Source: Prevotella falsenii DSM 22864 = JCM 15124 (GTDB lineage: Bacteria > Bacteroidota > Bacteroidia > Bacteroidales > Bacteroidaceae). Taken from it: a stretch of DNA of 49,012 bases. This document shows, in pieces, positions 24,170 to 34,162 of this stretch. A program made the translations under genes and the position numbers. The stretch lies in the NCBI RefSeq assembly GCF_000613945.1, contig NZ_BAJY01000021.1, positions 1-49,012 on the forward strand, written 5' to 3'. How positions within the stretch are numbered: the first letter of the stretch is position 1; each line of letters opens with the position of its first letter. Below the pieces are notes generated by a model. That model saw nothing but the letters and a program-made list of their open reading frames with translations, was not told the DNA's origin and made no database searches.

Positions 24170-26932
24170 ATGGACAAACTGTTTCTCATCGACGCTTACG
24201 CACTTATCTATCGGTCGTATTATGCCCTCATCAGAAATCCACGTATCAACTCAAAAGGAGTGAATACATCGGCAATTCTGGGTTTCTGCAACACGCTGAA
24301 CGAAGTGCTCACAAAGGAAAATCCCACACACATTGCTGTGGCTTTCGACCACGGACTCACCTTCCGCCACGAGGTATTTCCCGACTATAAGGCACAAAGA
24401 GAGGAAACGCCGGAAGACATAAAGCTTTCCGTTCCTTATATAAAGCAAATACTCGAAGCCATGCACATACCTATCTTGCAAGTCGATGGCTTCGAGGCTG
24501 ACGACGTTATCGGTACGGTAGCAACGTTGGCAGGCAGCAAGGGCATCACCACCTTCATGCTTACGCCCGACAAGGACTATGGTCAGCTTATCCGAGAGAA
24601 CGTTTATATGTATCGTCCAAGGCATGGTGGAGGTTACGACATTGTAGGTGTGCACGAAGTGGAAGACAGATATGGTATCCCTACCCCGGCTCAAGTAATC
24701 GACCTGTTGGCTCTTATGGGCGACTCTGCCGATAACTTCCCGGGGTGTCCGGGTGTGGGTGAAAAGACCGCTGCAAAACTTATCAATCAGTTTGGGTCTA
24801 TCGACAATATGCTCGAACATACCGACCAGATAAAAGGAAAGCTAAGAGAGAAGGTGGAAGCTGCCGTCGATGATATTAAGATGTCGAAGTTCTTGGCAAC
24901 CATTCGCACCGATGTTCCGTTCGATATGGAATGGGACGAACTGAAGACAGAACAGCCCGACGAAGACAAACTACGCGCAATCTTCACCGAATTGGAGTTC
25001 AAAACACTTCTTAACAAGTTTGTTAAAGGCAGTCAAAAAGAGCGAAAAACCGGCAATTTACAGCTCAATTTATTTGCAGAAATTGCGCCCGAAGATGCAG
25101 GCGACGCAAAAAAAGCCCCTTCCTGCAGCCTTTCAACAATGCCACACAATTACAAACTGATTGAAAATGAGGAAGAAGCACAGAATATTTGTGATTATTT
25201 ATTTACAAAAGAGTTTCTCTGTTTAGACACAGAAACTACATCAACGGACGCCATCGATGCAGAATTGGTGGGTTTGAGCTTCTCGGTAGAAGAAAAAGAA
25301 GCATTTTATGTGGCGGTTCCGGTTAATCGTGAAGAAGCCTTAAAGATAGTAAACATATTTAAACCACTATACGAAGACGAGAAAATTCTGAAGATTGGGC
25401 AGAACATTAAATACGATTACGAAGTTCTACACAAATATGGCGTAACGCTAAAGGGCAAGTTGTTCGACACAATGATTGCGCACTATCTTATCCAACCCGA
25501 ACTTCGGCACAACATGGACTACATGGCGGAAACGCTTTTGAACTATAAAACCATTCCAATAGAAAACCTTATCGGTGCCAAAGGGAAGCAGCAGAAAAGT
25601 ATGCGCGACTTGCAACCGAGCGAAATCTACGAGTACGCTTGCGAAGATGCCGACATTACGTTGCAGTTAAAGCACGTGCTCGAACCAAAACTGAAGGAAG
25701 TGGAAGCCGAAGACTTGTTTTGGAACATAGAAATGCCGCTCGTACCGGTGCTCGCCGATATGGAACTGCACGGCGTACGCTTAGACACGGCTGCGCTCGA
25801 AGAAACTTCGCGCATCTTTACCCAACGCATGAAGCAGTACGAACAGGAGGTGTACGAACTCGCAGGCGAAAGTTTCAACATCTCAAGTCCCAAGCAAGTG
25901 GGCGAAATGCTGTTCGGAAAGATGCAGATAATGGAGAAACCGAAGAAGACAAAGACAGGACAGTATGTTACAAGCGAAGAGGTATTGGTGAGTTTGGAGA
26001 ACAAACACCCCATCGTACATAAGATATTGGAATACAGAGGCATTAAAAAACTGCTCAGCACCTATATCGATGCCCTGCCAAAACTTATCAAACCCGAAAC
26101 AGGACATATACACACGTCGTTCAATCAGGCACTCACGGCAACGGGCAGACTGTCGTCGAGCGACCCAAACTTACAGAATATCCCCGTCAGAACGGACGAT
26201 GGCAAGGAAATTCGCAAGTGTTTCATTCCCGAACCGGGCTGCGAGTTCTTCTCAGCAGACTACAGTCAGATAGAACTTCGTATCATGGCGCACCTCTCGG
26301 AAGACGAAAACATGATGGAAGCCTTTCGCAAAGGGTTCGATATTCACCGTGCTACGGCTGCCAAAATATGGCACGAAGATATGGAAAGCGTTACCGAAAC
26401 ACAGCGAAAGAAAGCCAAACAAGCCAATTTCGGCATCATCTACGGCATCACTACTTACGGTTTGGCACAGCGAATGGATATTCCGAACGGCGAAGCAAAA
26501 GACCTGATAGAGGGTTACTTCAATACTTTCCCAAAGGTAAAGGCTTATATGGAGCGTGCCAAAGAAGAAGCACGGCAAAAGGGTTACGCCGAAACCATCT
26601 TCCACCGCCGCCGTTACCTTGCCGACATCAACAGCCGAAACGCAACGGTAAGGGGTTTTGCCGAGCGAAATGCCATCAACGCCCCTATACAAGGGTCGGA
26701 AGCCGACATCATAAAGGTGGCAATGGTGCGCATCTGGCAACGCTTTAAGCGCGAAAACATACGCTCGAAAATGATTTTACAGGTACACGACGAACTCAAC
26801 TTCTCGGTATTTCCCGATGAAAAAGAGCAAGTAGAACGCATCGTGATAGAGGAAATGCAGAACGCCTACCCACTCAACGTTCCTCTGATAGCCGATGCAG
26901 GCTGGGGAGAAAATTGGCTCGAAGCGCACTAA
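24170..26932 (+). CDS. polA: DNA polymerase I
   Basis: 920 residues from ATG 24170 (MDKLFLIDAYALIYRSYYA); an upstream ATG at 24107 would add 21 atypical residues. Three domains are visible: 5'-3' exonuclease (residues 1-300, with VAFDHG, GFEADDVIG, TPDKDYGQL and GDSADNFPGCPGVGEKTA); 3'-5' exonuclease with intact DxE (CLDTETTS near 350) and further acidic motifs; and the polymerase with motif A DYSQIELRIMAHLS near 697, the O-helix region KKAKQANFGIIYGI, and motif C QVHDELNF near 871. All catalytic residues appear intact, so proofreading is expected. Repeat copy A begins 3 bp after the stop. Confidence 0.96.
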   Translation: MDKLFLIDAYALIYRSYYALIRNPRINSKGVNTSAILGFCNTLNEVLTKENPTHIAVAFDHGLTFRHEVFPDYKAQREETPEDIKLSVPYIKQILEAMHIPILQVDGFEADDVIGTVATLAGSKGITTFMLTPDKDYGQLIRENVYMYRPRHGGGYDIVGVHEVEDRYGIPTPAQVIDLLALMGDSADNFPGCPGVGEKTAAKLINQFGSIDNMLEHTDQIKGKLREKVEAAVDDIKMSKFLATIRTDVPFDMEWDELKTEQPDEDKLRAIFTELEFKTLLNKFVKGSQKERKTGNLQLNLFAEIAPEDAGDAKKAPSCSLSTMPHNYKLIENEEEAQNICDYLFTKEFLCLDTETTSTDAIDAELVGLSFSVEEKEAFYVAVPVNREEALKIVNIFKPLYEDEKILKIGQNIKYDYEVLHKYGVTLKGKLFDTMIAHYLIQPELRHNMDYMAETLLNYKTIPIENLIGAKGKQQKSMRDLQPSEIYEYACEDADITLQLKHVLEPKLKEVEAEDLFWNIEMPLVPVLADMELHGVRLDTAALEETSRIFTQRMKQYEQEVYELAGESFNISSPKQVGEMLFGKMQIMEKPKKTKTGQYVTSEEVLVSLENKHPIVHKILEYRGIKKLLSTYIDALPKLIKPETGHIHTSFNQALTATGRLSSSDPNLQNIPVRTDDGKEIRKCFIPEPGCEFFSADYSQIELRIMAHLSEDENMMEAFRKGFDIHRATAAKIWHEDMESVTETQRKKAKQANFGIIYGITTYGLAQRMDIPNGEAKDLIEGYFNTFPKVKAYMERAKEEARQKGYAETIFHRRRYLADINSRNATVRGFAERNAINAPIQGSEADIIKVAMVRIWQRFKRENIRSKMILQVHDELNFSVFPDEKEQVERIVIEEMQNAYPLNVPLIADAGWGENWLEAH

Positions 26933-26935
26933 AAT

Positions 26936-27124
26936 AGTGTAAACATTTTTCACAACCATAAGTATTGTATAACTATCTCGCTATCAACGCATTGCAAAAC
27001 CTATTGTTTGGCATTGTAAAACCGTAGGTTTTGCACGGTAAAAGCGTAGGTTTTGCATCGTAAAACCTACGCTTTTGCAATGTCAAATCGAAATTACTGA
27101 TTTTCTTCAGAATTATCTTTACAA
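26936..27124 (+). repeat. Copy A of the 189-bp element family, four units
   Basis: Full-length copy beginning AGTGTAAACATTTTTC and ending GAATTATCTTTACAA. The ends are imperfect inverted copies (TGTAAACATTTTTC versus TGTAAAGATAATTC). Core 15-mers start at 26996, 27018, 27040 and 27062, an exact 22-bp period. Units three and four (AAAAGCGTAGGTTTT and AAAACCTACGCTTTT) are perfect inverted copies. It starts 3 bp after polA. The rest of the gap to 27380 holds a stretch at 27136-27185 that resembles the sequence right of copy E, and the box TAACTTTG at 27355-27362. Confidence 0.9.
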
Positions 27125-27354
27125 AAGAAAAGCAATTTCCACGTATTCCTTTAAAGGTTTCTATGACTCCTAAGAAAACCGGAAATACTATTTGGAAATG
27201 TTTTCTACGTTTGCTTCAAGCAACAAGAAAGAAAGCTGTTCCCCTATTAAAAAATCTTCTAAACCTCATCTTGCACCAAAGCTGAAAACCGCTGATGACG
27301 AACGAATTTTATGGGTTTGACGCGCAAATTGTAATTAATCTCATTATTTTATAG

Positions 27355-27362
27355 TAACTTTG
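27355..27362 (+). promoter_or_regulatory. -7 box of the U32 gene
   Basis: TAACTTTG, 18 bases before the ATG at 27381. The nearest upstream TTG (27329-27331) gives 23 bases of spacing, longer than ideal. Confidence 0.5.
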
Positions 27363-27380
27363 CCTGCGTAAAAGATAAGT

Positions 27381-28627
27381 ATGGATATACAAGAATATGA
27401 AATAATGGCACCTGTTGGCTCGCGCGAAAGTCTCGCAGCAGCCATTCAGGCAGGGGCAGGGTCTATATACTTCGGTATCGGGCAGCTGAACATGCGGTCG
27501 CATTCTGCCAATCATTTCACGATAGAAGACCTGAAAGAGATTGCAGAAACTTGCAACGAACGTGGCATAAAAACCTATCTTACGGTGAATACCGTCATCT
27601 ATGGCGAAGACATCAATGCCATGCGCGAGATTATTGATGCGGCAAAGGCTGCCAATATCACCGCCGTCATCGTCAGCGACGTAGCCGTTATGGTGTATTG
27701 TCGCCAAGTAGGCATGGAAGTACACCTGTCTACACAGCTCAATATATCGAATATCGAGGCGTTGAAGTTCTATGCACAGTTTGCCGATGTGGCAGTTTTG
27801 GCACGCGAACTGAACATGGAGCAGGTGGCAGAAATATACCGACAGATTGAGGAACAGGATATTCGTGGTCCTCGTGGCGAATTGGTTCGCATAGAAATGT
27901 TCTGCCACGGTGCTTTCTGTATGGCGATTTCGGGTAAATGCTACATGAGTCTGCACGACTCGAACCGCTCTGCCAACCGCGGACAATGCACACAGATATG
28001 CCGCCGTTCGTACACCGTTACCGACAACGAAACAGGTAATCAGCTGGAAATAGACAATAAATACATAATGAGTCCGAAAGACCTGAAAACCATTCGCTTC
28101 ATCGACAAGATGATGAAAGCAGGCGTCAGGGTCTTCAAAATAGAAGGACGTGCACGCGGTCCCGAATACGTTTACGAGGTTGTAACGTGCTATAAGGAAG
28201 CCATACAGAGCGTGCTCGACGGCACTTATACCGAAGAGCAGAAGGACAAGTGGGACGAACGCCTATCAACCGTGTTCAATCGCGGCTTCTGGGACGGCTA
28301 CTACCAAGGGCAACGCTTAGGCGAATGGACAAAAAACTATGGCAACAAGGCTACGGAAAAGAAAGTACTGGTGGGAAAAGTTATGAAATACTTCTCTAAA
28401 CTCGGCGTGGCTGAGATTGCGTGGAGGCTTCCGAGATAGAAAAAGACCAGAATATGCTTATCACCGGTCCTACTACGGGCATTCTGAAGTTCGACGCAAG
28501 CGAAATACGCTACGACCTTAAACCTGTTGAAAAGGCTGAAAAGGGCTGGCGTGTGTCTGTTCCCGTACCCGAAAAGGTACGCCCGAACGATAAGGTTTAT
28601 AAGCTTCTGAAGACAAATATAGAGTAA
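27381..28627 (+). CDS. Peptidase U32 family protein (TrhP/YegQ-like), with frame break
   Basis: About 415 residues after restoring one G. The U32 signature reads EMFCHGAFCMAISGKCYMS near residues 172-190, with the four Cys region continuing in RGQCTQICRR. Characterised relatives (YegQ/TrhP, RlhA) act in tRNA or rRNA hydroxylation rather than proteolysis, so a role in wobble-uridine hydroxylation is likely. The first frame ends at 28439 in AEIAWRLPR, while the next frame carries EASEIEKDQNMLITG to a stop at 28627. A G missing near 28420-28421 turns this into AEIAVEASEIE, so one continuous gene is intended. The DoxX gene follows after 26 bp. Confidence 0.88.
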
Positions 28628-28653
28628 AAAATGCAAATAAAAAACCATAAACA

Positions 28654-29118
28654 ATGATAGAACTACGACAAATTGCCAAACTGTTTCTGCGTCTTACCAT
28701 AGTCGCATCGATGCTCTCGTCGGTAGCCGACCGCTTCGGAATATGGTCAAAGGAAGTCTGTATGTGGGGCGATATGGATAAATTCATTGCCTATACACAA
28801 TCGCTGATACCCTATATTCCTGCCGATGTTGTTCCTGTATTGGCGTGGACAGCCACCGTACTTGAAATTCTGCTCTCCCTCTGTTTGCTTATCGGACTGA
28901 AATTAAAGTGGACTGCATCGCTTTCAGGACTGATGATACTTGTCTTTGCCATCGCAATGGCAACATCTATCGGCATTAAAGCCCCGCTAAACTATTCGGC
29001 TTTCACCGCTTCGGCAGCAGCTTTCGGCATACTCGCCTGCGGAAACGGTATATGGGAAGTGGACAACCTGATTGGCAACCGACGCCATAAGGATCGCCGT
29101 ATTCAAATGATTAGATAA
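28654..29118 (+). CDS. DoxX-like small membrane protein
   Basis: 154 residues with about four transmembrane segments (near 8-22, 62-84, 91-108 and 113-130). It resembles the DoxX/MauE group of four-helix membrane proteins, which often serve redox or envelope functions, but none can be assigned here. The N-terminal KLFLRLTIVASMLSSVADRFGIW is typical of the Bacteroidota members. It is cotranscribed, by spacing, with U32 upstream and sufE downstream (20 bp). Confidence 0.75.
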   Translation: MIELRQIAKLFLRLTIVASMLSSVADRFGIWSKEVCMWGDMDKFIAYTQSLIPYIPADVVPVLAWTATVLEILLSLCLLIGLKLKWTASLSGLMILVFAIAMATSIGIKAPLNYSAFTASAAAFGILACGNGIWEVDNLIGNRRHKDRRIQMIR

Positions 29119-29138
29119 ACAAGAAACAGATTAAGAAG

Positions 29139-29561
29139 ATGACAATAAACGAAATACAAGACGAAATAATAGAAGAATTTGCCGAGTTTACCGAATGGAT
29201 GGACAAGTACCAAATGCTTATCGACCTCGGCAATGACCTTGACACACTTGATGCAGAATATAAGAACGAACAGAATTTAATAGACGGTTGCCAAAGCCGC
29301 GTGTGGCTGCAATGCGATATTAAAGACGGTAAGCTGGTGTTTACAGCCGATTCCGATGCGCTTATCACGAAAGGAATTATTGCCCTGCTCATAAGGGTTG
29401 TAAGCGGACATACGCCAAAAGAAATACTCGATGCCGACCTTTATTTCATCGAGCGCATAGGTTTGCATCAGCATCTGTCGCCTACACGCAGCAACGGACT
29501 GCTGTCGATGGTGAAGAAAATAAAGGCATACGCATTGGCGTTCAACATGAAAGGCGAGTGA
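29139..29561 (+). CDS. sufE: Cysteine desulfurase sulfur acceptor SufE
   Basis: 140 residues. SufE takes persulfide from SufS and passes it to the SUF scaffold for Fe-S cluster assembly. The acceptor Cys is C51 in NLIDGCQSRVW, the exact family motif; VVSGHTPKEILDAD and IGLHQHLSPTRSNGL follow as usual. No other suf genes are in the window. The stop TGA overlaps the GTG start of the next gene (GTGA). Confidence 0.94.
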   Translation: MTINEIQDEIIEEFAEFTEWMDKYQMLIDLGNDLDTLDAEYKNEQNLIDGCQSRVWLQCDIKDGKLVFTADSDALITKGIIALLIRVVSGHTPKEILDADLYFIERIGLHQHLSPTRSNGLLSMVKKIKAYALAFNMKGE

Positions 29562-30124
29562 GAAAGTTACGCACCATAGAGATGAACCGCCTCTCGCTTG
29601 AGGAATTTAAGCAGAGTCGGAAGCTCCCACTCGTTGTTGTTCTCGACGATGTGCGGTCGCTCTACAACGTTGGCAGCGTGTTTCGCTCGTGCGATGCTTT
29701 CCGTATCGAAGCGATTTACCTTTGCGGAATAACGGCTACACCGCCCAATGCGGAAATACACAAGACGGCTTTAGGAGCTGAAGACTCAGTAGATTGGAAG
29801 TATTTCAGCAGTGCCGAAGATGCCGTAATGCAACTGAAAGAAAACGGATACTTTGTTTACAGTGTCGAACAAGTAGAAGGTTCAACTCCATTGCAAAACC
29901 TTTCCGACTTGGTTTCGCCCATTAGCAACAACGCATTTGCCGAAAAACATTATGCCGTAGTATTCGGTAACGAAGTAAAAGGCGTACACCAATCGGTTGT
30001 AGACCTAAGCAACGGTTGCCTTGAAATACCCCAATTCGGCACAAAACACTCGCTCAATGTGAGTGTTACCGCAGGCATCGTTGTCTGGGAATTTGCCCGT
30101 GCACTGCTGTTGTCGGTTAAATAG
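29558..30124 (+). CDS. SpoU/TrmH-family RNA 2'-O-methyltransferase
   Basis: 188-residue SPOUT methyltransferase. The three knot motifs are visible: LDDVRSLYNVGSVFRSCDA (motif 1, with the catalytic Arg and Asn), YAVVFGNEVKGV (motif 2) and LEIPQFGTKHSLNVSVTAGI (motif 3). It should methylate a ribose in tRNA or rRNA; the target is unknown. The GTG at 29558 is preferred because MRKLRTIEMNRLS is the usual family start and it overlaps the sufE stop; an ATG at 29582 is the alternative. Confidence 0.9.
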   Translation: MRKLRTIEMNRLSLEEFKQSRKLPLVVVLDDVRSLYNVGSVFRSCDAFRIEAIYLCGITATPPNAEIHKTALGAEDSVDWKYFSSAEDAVMQLKENGYFVYSVEQVEGSTPLQNLSDLVSPISNNAFAEKHYAVVFGNEVKGVHQSVVDLSNGCLEIPQFGTKHSLNVSVTAGIVVWEFARALLLSVK

Positions 30125-30185
30125 TTAAGCGACAGTTATACTTATGAAAAATATCTACGTCTTTATTAGCTTCTTTTCATTTATC

Positions 30186-30331
30186 AACAACGTGAGTTCG
30201 GTGTAAGAATTTGAGCCTGAAGATACTTCGCTTCTTTCTGATTATAAGCATATTAAATCATAATAACTTCTTTTTCAAAGTATCTTATGAATAATATGCC
30301 GGCACGGTTCTTATATCGAACCCACGTTGTT
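30186..30331. repeat. Nested foldback repeat
   Basis: Outer arms at 30186-30208 and 30309-30331 (23 bases each, AACAACGTGAGTTCGG type) are inverted with about four mismatches; an inner pair AAGATACTT / AAGTATCTT is perfect. The outer arms share GTGAGTTCGG with the element at 10845-10987. It fills the gap between the SpoU gene and the convergent pncB. Confidence 0.75.
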
Positions 30332-30370
30332 ATGAGCTTCAAGTTAGTTGAAAACACAAAAATCGCTGCC

Positions 30371-31591
30371 CTACCCTATCATCATTTGCAAGTAAGCACA
30401 CTTATCGGGATTGCCAAGTGTTTTGCTTTTGTCGCACGATAGCTTCACACAGTCGTGCCATTCACGACTCTCTGTAATGCGCATTCGAGTGAGCTTTACA
30501 ACTATATTCATCGGGTCCACGTTCTCAACGTTACAGGTAAGGAATGTTCCCATACCGTAACTATCTTTCATTCTGCCGTTTACGTACTTATGAATTTCTA
30601 TGGCACGGTTTATATTAAGACCGTTGCTAAACACCACTTGCTTGGTGGAAGGGTCGATGCCGAGCAACTTATACTTTGTAATAATCTTCTCTAACTGCTC
30701 TTCTTCCACACCGCTGTCCACACGTAAACCGGTAAACATCATTGCCATACGCTTGGAAAGATTGCTAAAAAACACTTTGTCGCCGAAACAATCGTATAGG
30801 TAAATACCGTTGTCGCCATCGTAAACATCGCTAAATTTGCGCATTACGTTGAAGTTACATTCGAATATTCCGCTCACACATTCTTCAAATTCAATAATCT
30901 GATGGCTCATTGTTCCAATGGCAATAAGGTCGTATCGCATAGCAAGATAAACATTGCTGGTTCCCGTGAAACGCCCCGTCCAAGGGTGAAAGCCATTGTC
31001 GTCGGTATAGCCGCCTTGTGTATAAACCTCTTTCATCGTACGGATTACCATATTTTGGTGGTCGAACGACATGCGGCGACGTGTACCCATATCGCCTAAA
31101 ATCAGTCCGTTTGAAAGAATTTGACGTGTCTTTTCCACACAACGTTCATACTCTCGCTTAGGGTCGTAGGTTGTTATATGACCCTGAAGGTTGTGCATCA
31201 ACTCCGAAACAATGCTTAAAATAGGCATCTCCCACATAATGGTAGAATACCATTTACCACGCACTTTTATGTCCAAATGCCCCTCTTCGTCTTGCGTAAC
31301 CGTAAGTTCGTGGGGGTTAAAGCGATAGCCTCGAAGGAATGTAAAGTACCATTCGGGCAGATAATACATACGCTTTTTCATAAAAGCAATCTCTTTTTCC
31401 GTGATAACCACGTTGGGCATATACCCCAACTGCTCGTTTAACAACTCGGCAAATCCCTTTGGATAGATGGTTGCATTGCGGTCGAAGAATGTGTATTCCA
31501 CCTCGGCGCGGGGATAAGTTTGCAATATGTAATACTGGCAACTAAACGTATATGCGTCGTTATCGGTGAAATGTTGAATGATTTGTTGCAT
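30371..31591 (-). CDS. pncB: Nicotinate phosphoribosyltransferase
   Basis: 406 residues from ATG 31591 (MQQIIQHFTDNDAYTFS); the frame is open to 31639 but the extra MHNIKPLWKG part is atypical and overlaps a CAAAGATA box (31637-31644, TATCTTTG on the minus strand). The enzyme makes nicotinate mononucleotide from nicotinate and PRPP, the entry to the salvage route of NAD. Visible: FTDNDAYTFSCQYYI, EKEIAFMKKRMYYLPEWYF, GDMGTRRRMSFDHQN (active-site His region), FTGTSNVYLA and FSNGLNINRA with phosphate-binding glycines. It is a single-gene unit. Confidence 0.92.
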   Translation of the reverse strand: MQQIIQHFTDNDAYTFSCQYYILQTYPRAEVEYTFFDRNATIYPKGFAELLNEQLGYMPNVVITEKEIAFMKKRMYYLPEWYFTFLRGYRFNPHELTVTQDEEGHLDIKVRGKWYSTIMWEMPILSIVSELMHNLQGHITTYDPKREYERCVEKTRQILSNGLILGDMGTRRRMSFDHQNMVIRTMKEVYTQGGYTDDNGFHPWTGRFTGTSNVYLAMRYDLIAIGTMSHQIIEFEECVSGIFECNFNVMRKFSDVYDGDNGIYLYDCFGDKVFFSNLSKRMAMMFTGLRVDSGVEEEQLEKIITKYKLLGIDPSTKQVVFSNGLNINRAIEIHKYVNGRMKDSYGMGTFLTCNVENVDPMNIVVKLTRMRITESREWHDCVKLSCDKSKTLGNPDKCAYLQMMIG

Positions 31592-31686
31592 ACTTTTCTC
31601 TTGTTTCCTGCCTTTCCATAAAGGCTTTATATTATGCAAAGATAATAAAACTTAATGGATAAGTAGGCTAACTCCTATTTATTTTG

Positions 31687-31694
31687 TACATTTG
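31687..31694 (+). promoter_or_regulatory. -7 box of cysS
   Basis: TACATTTG, a TAnnTTTG match, 31 bases before the cysS ATG. There is no TTG at the usual distance upstream. Confidence 0.5.
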
Positions 31695-31725
31695 CACCTA
31701 ATATTAACGATAAAGAACTAAACAA

Positions 31726-33213
31726 ATGCAGAATTTAGTTATATATAATACACTGCATCGGCAGAAAGAACGCTTCCAACCGATAGCTCCTCCGCACGTA
31801 GGAATGTATGTTTGCGGACCTACCGTATATGGCGACCCACACTTGGGGCACGCCCGTCCGTCGATTACATTCGACATTTTGTTCCGCTATCTGCAACATA
31901 TCGGCTACAAAGTGCGCTATGTTCGCAACATAACCGACGTAGGACACTTGGAACACGACGCTGATGAAGGCGACGATAAGATAGAAAAGAAAGCACGGTT
32001 GGAACAGCTCGAACCAATGGAAATAGCGCAGTTCTATACCAATCGCTATCACGATGCGATGCGTGCGCTTAACGTTTTGCCGCCATCAATAGAGCCTCAC
32101 GCCACAGGACATATCATTGAGCAAGAAGAACTCGTAAAGGAAATAATGGCAAACGGCTACGCTTACGAGAGCAACGGCAGTATTTACTTCGACGTAACTA
32201 AGTACGACAAGGACCATCGCTACGGTGTGCTGTCCGGTCGCAACCTTACCGACATGATAAACAACTCGCGCGAGCTTAGCGGCGTGGGCGAAAAGCGAAA
32301 CCAAACAGACTTTGCCTTATGGAAACGGGCTATGCCCGAACACATCATGCGGTGGCCTTCGCCGTGGAGCGATGGCTTTCCGGGCTGGCATTGCGAATGT
32401 ACGGCAATGGGAAGAAAGTATCTTGGCAAGCATTTCGATATTCACGGAGGCGGCATGGACTTGATTTTCCCACACCACGAGTGCGAAATAGCACAGGCTG
32501 TGGCATCGCAAGGCGACGAAATGGTGAAGTATTGGATGCACAATAACATGATTACGATTAACGGACAGAAGATGGGCAAGTCGCTCAACAACTTCATTAC
32601 GCTTGAGCAATTCTTCACCGGCAGCCACGAAACCTTGCAACAGGCTTACTCGCCTATGACCATTCGTTTCTTTATTCTTTCTGCTCACTATCGCGGAACA
32701 GTAGATTTCTCGAACGAAGCCTTGCAAGCTGCGCAGAAAGGATACGAAAGATTGATGAACGCCATAGAGGATTTGAAGCGCATTCAGACTGCTAAGGCAA
32801 GCGATGAGAGTACTAAAAAGTTTGTTGCGGCACTGCGCCGAAAGTGCTACGATGCGATGAACGACGACCTTACGACACCTGCTGTCATCTCAAACCTATT
32901 CGAAGCGTGCCACATAGTGAACCTGCTTATTGACCACAAGGCGCAAATCAGCGAAGAAGACTTAAAGAAACTTGGCGAAACCATGCACCTTTTTGCTTTC
33001 GATATTCTTGGTTTGGTGGACGAACGCAGTGCCAACAACGATGCACGCGAAGCTGCTTACGGCAAAGTAGTAGACATGGTGCTCGATTTGCGTGCGAAAG
33101 CAAAAGCCAATAAAGACTGGGCTGTGAGCGACCAAATACGCGACGCTCTTGCCGAAGCCGGTTTCCAAGTGAAAGATACCAAAGACGGCGTAACTTGGAA
33201 GTTGGATAAATAA
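31726..33213 (+). CDS. cysS: Cysteinyl-tRNA synthetase
   Basis: 495-residue class I aminoacyl-tRNA synthetase. Zinc/Cys ligand region [18 protein letters not shown] (residues 28-45, HLGH being the HIGH motif), [12 protein letters not shown] near 221-232 and [10 protein letters not shown] near 249-258 for the remaining zinc ligands, and [11 protein letters not shown] near 283-293 as the KMSKS loop. The length fits. It is monocistronic, followed at 17 bp by a long hairpin. Confidence 0.96.
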   Translation: MQNLVIYNTLHRQKERFQPIAPPHVGMYVCGPTVYGDPHLGHARPSITFDILFRYLQHIGYKVRYVRNITDVGHLEHDADEGDDKIEKKARLEQLEPMEIAQFYTNRYHDAMRALNVLPPSIEPHATGHIIEQEELVKEIMANGYAYESNGSIYFDVTKYDKDHRYGVLSGRNLTDMINNSRELSGVGEKRNQTDFALWKRAMPEHIMRWPSPWSDGFPGWHCECTAMGRKYLGKHFDIHGGGMDLIFPHHECEIAQAVASQGDEMVKYWMHNNMITINGQKMGKSLNNFITLEQFFTGSHETLQQAYSPMTIRFFILSAHYRGTVDFSNEALQAAQKGYERLMNAIEDLKRIQTAKASDESTKKFVAALRRKCYDAMNDDLTTPAVISNLFEACHIVNLLIDHKAQISEEDLKKLGETMHLFAFDILGLVDERSANNDAREAAYGKVVDMVLDLRAKAKANKDWAVSDQIRDALAEAGFQVKDTKDGVTWKLDK

Positions 33214-33229
33214 GGAATAAAAACTAAAC

Positions 33230-33305
33230 AAGGAGTTAAAGCGCAAAGGGAATTAAGAGGGTTAAACCAACCTCTTGGAACTGCCCTTTACGCTTTAATT
33301 CCTTT
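33230..33305. terminator. Long hairpin after cysS
   Basis: The arm at 33230-33250 (AAGGAGTTAAAGCGCAAAGG) pairs with 33284-33305 (CCCTTTACGCTTTAATTCCT and on) with few mismatches, and an inner stem AAGAGGGTT / AACCTCTT lies between. A TTTTATTA tract follows. It lies between the convergent cysS and ybjQ. The AAGGAGTTAA word recurs in the hairpin at 46126. Confidence 0.8.
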
Positions 33306-33329
33306 TATTACATACGTACCGGCGTATTA

Positions 33330-33647
33330 TTATATGCGCACTGCCGTGCCCGAACAAGCTACCATCAGCATAGAACCGCCCTGCCCTACTGTCTCGTAGT
33401 CGATGTCGATACCCACAATAGCATTTGCGCCCAATTCCTGCGCACGTTGCATCATTTCCCGAACAGAAGTTTCTTTGCCTTCCTGCAATACCTTTTCGTA
33501 CGACCTGCTGCGTCCGCCCACAATGTCTCTGATACCTGCAAAGAAGTCTTTAACGAAGTTTGCACCAATAATTGTTTCACCCGTTACAAGTCCTTTGTAC
33601 TCTAAAATCTTATAACCTTCGATGTTTGGAGTTGTTGTAAGAATCAT
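33330..33647 (-). CDS. ybjQ: YbjQ family (UPF0145) protein
   Basis: 105 residues from ATG 33647 ([14 protein letters not shown]); the frame is open to 33677 but the family begins here. The motif pattern [23 protein letters not shown] and [15 protein letters not shown] is that of the YbjQ/UPF0145 heavy-metal-binding domain, which forms pentamers in structures. The function is unknown. It is a single gene, convergent with cysS. Confidence 0.88.
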   Translation of the reverse strand: MILTTTPNIEGYKILEYKGLVTGETIIGANFVKDFFAGIRDIVGGRSRSYEKVLQEGKETSVREMMQRAQELGANAIVGIDIDYETVGQGGSMLMVACSGTAVRI

Positions 33648-33741
33648 AATATGCTTTTTTAAAAGTTCAATTGGCAATCGTTCTGACCGCCCTACCCTTC
33701 TAACGGAATTTCTTTCTAAAAGTTATAAATGCCTTCTACTT

Positions 33742-33929
33742 TTATAAAAATAATTTATAGAGGAAATGATAATTTCAATTTGACATTGCGAAAGTGGCTC
33801 TTTTACGTTGCAAAACCTACGCTTTTAGCGTGCAAAACAGCCGCTTTTGGAATGCAAAACAACAGGTTTTTCAACGCATTGATAGCTAACGAGTTATATA
33901 AGAGTTATACTTGTAAAAACTTTTACACT
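33742..33929 (-). repeat. Copy D of the 189-bp element family, four units, inverted
   Basis: 188 bp in minus orientation: it begins (at 33929) with AGTGTAAAAGTTTTTACAAG and ends near 33742. On the minus strand its four 15-mers are AAAACCTGTTGTTTT, AAAAGCGGCTGTTTT, AAAAGCGTAGGTTTT and AAAAGAGCCACTTTC, with 7-nt linkers. It is the most diverged full copy. It sits in the 515-bp gap between ybjQ and the DUF3943 gene; the rest of that gap shows only a possible box TATCTTTA at 34135-34142. Confidence 0.85.
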
Positions 33930-34162
33930 TTTATTACCTGTTTTCTACTTATAAAACGAAGAATACAAGGATAGCAGAATAGGAACTAAAAGGTTCTTTC
34001 TATCGGAAAAGCGAAACTATATGTCGGTCTTCGGTAAATATTGACCGGCCATTAAAAAAACTATAAAGCATTCTTATATTCATAATTGTAGTTAAAATCT
34101 ATCTGTCTTTTTATTTGATTTTCATAATATTGGCTATCTTTACACCGGCAAAGATTGTATAG

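Noticed and set aside
26996..27084. CRISPR-like array reading of the 22-bp units
   Set aside because: Repeats of 15 bp with 7-nt linkers are far too short, the linkers recur between copies, and no cas gene is present.
28421..28627. Separate small gene after the U32 frame
   Set aside because: It continues the U32 protein after a one-base break and has no independent start.
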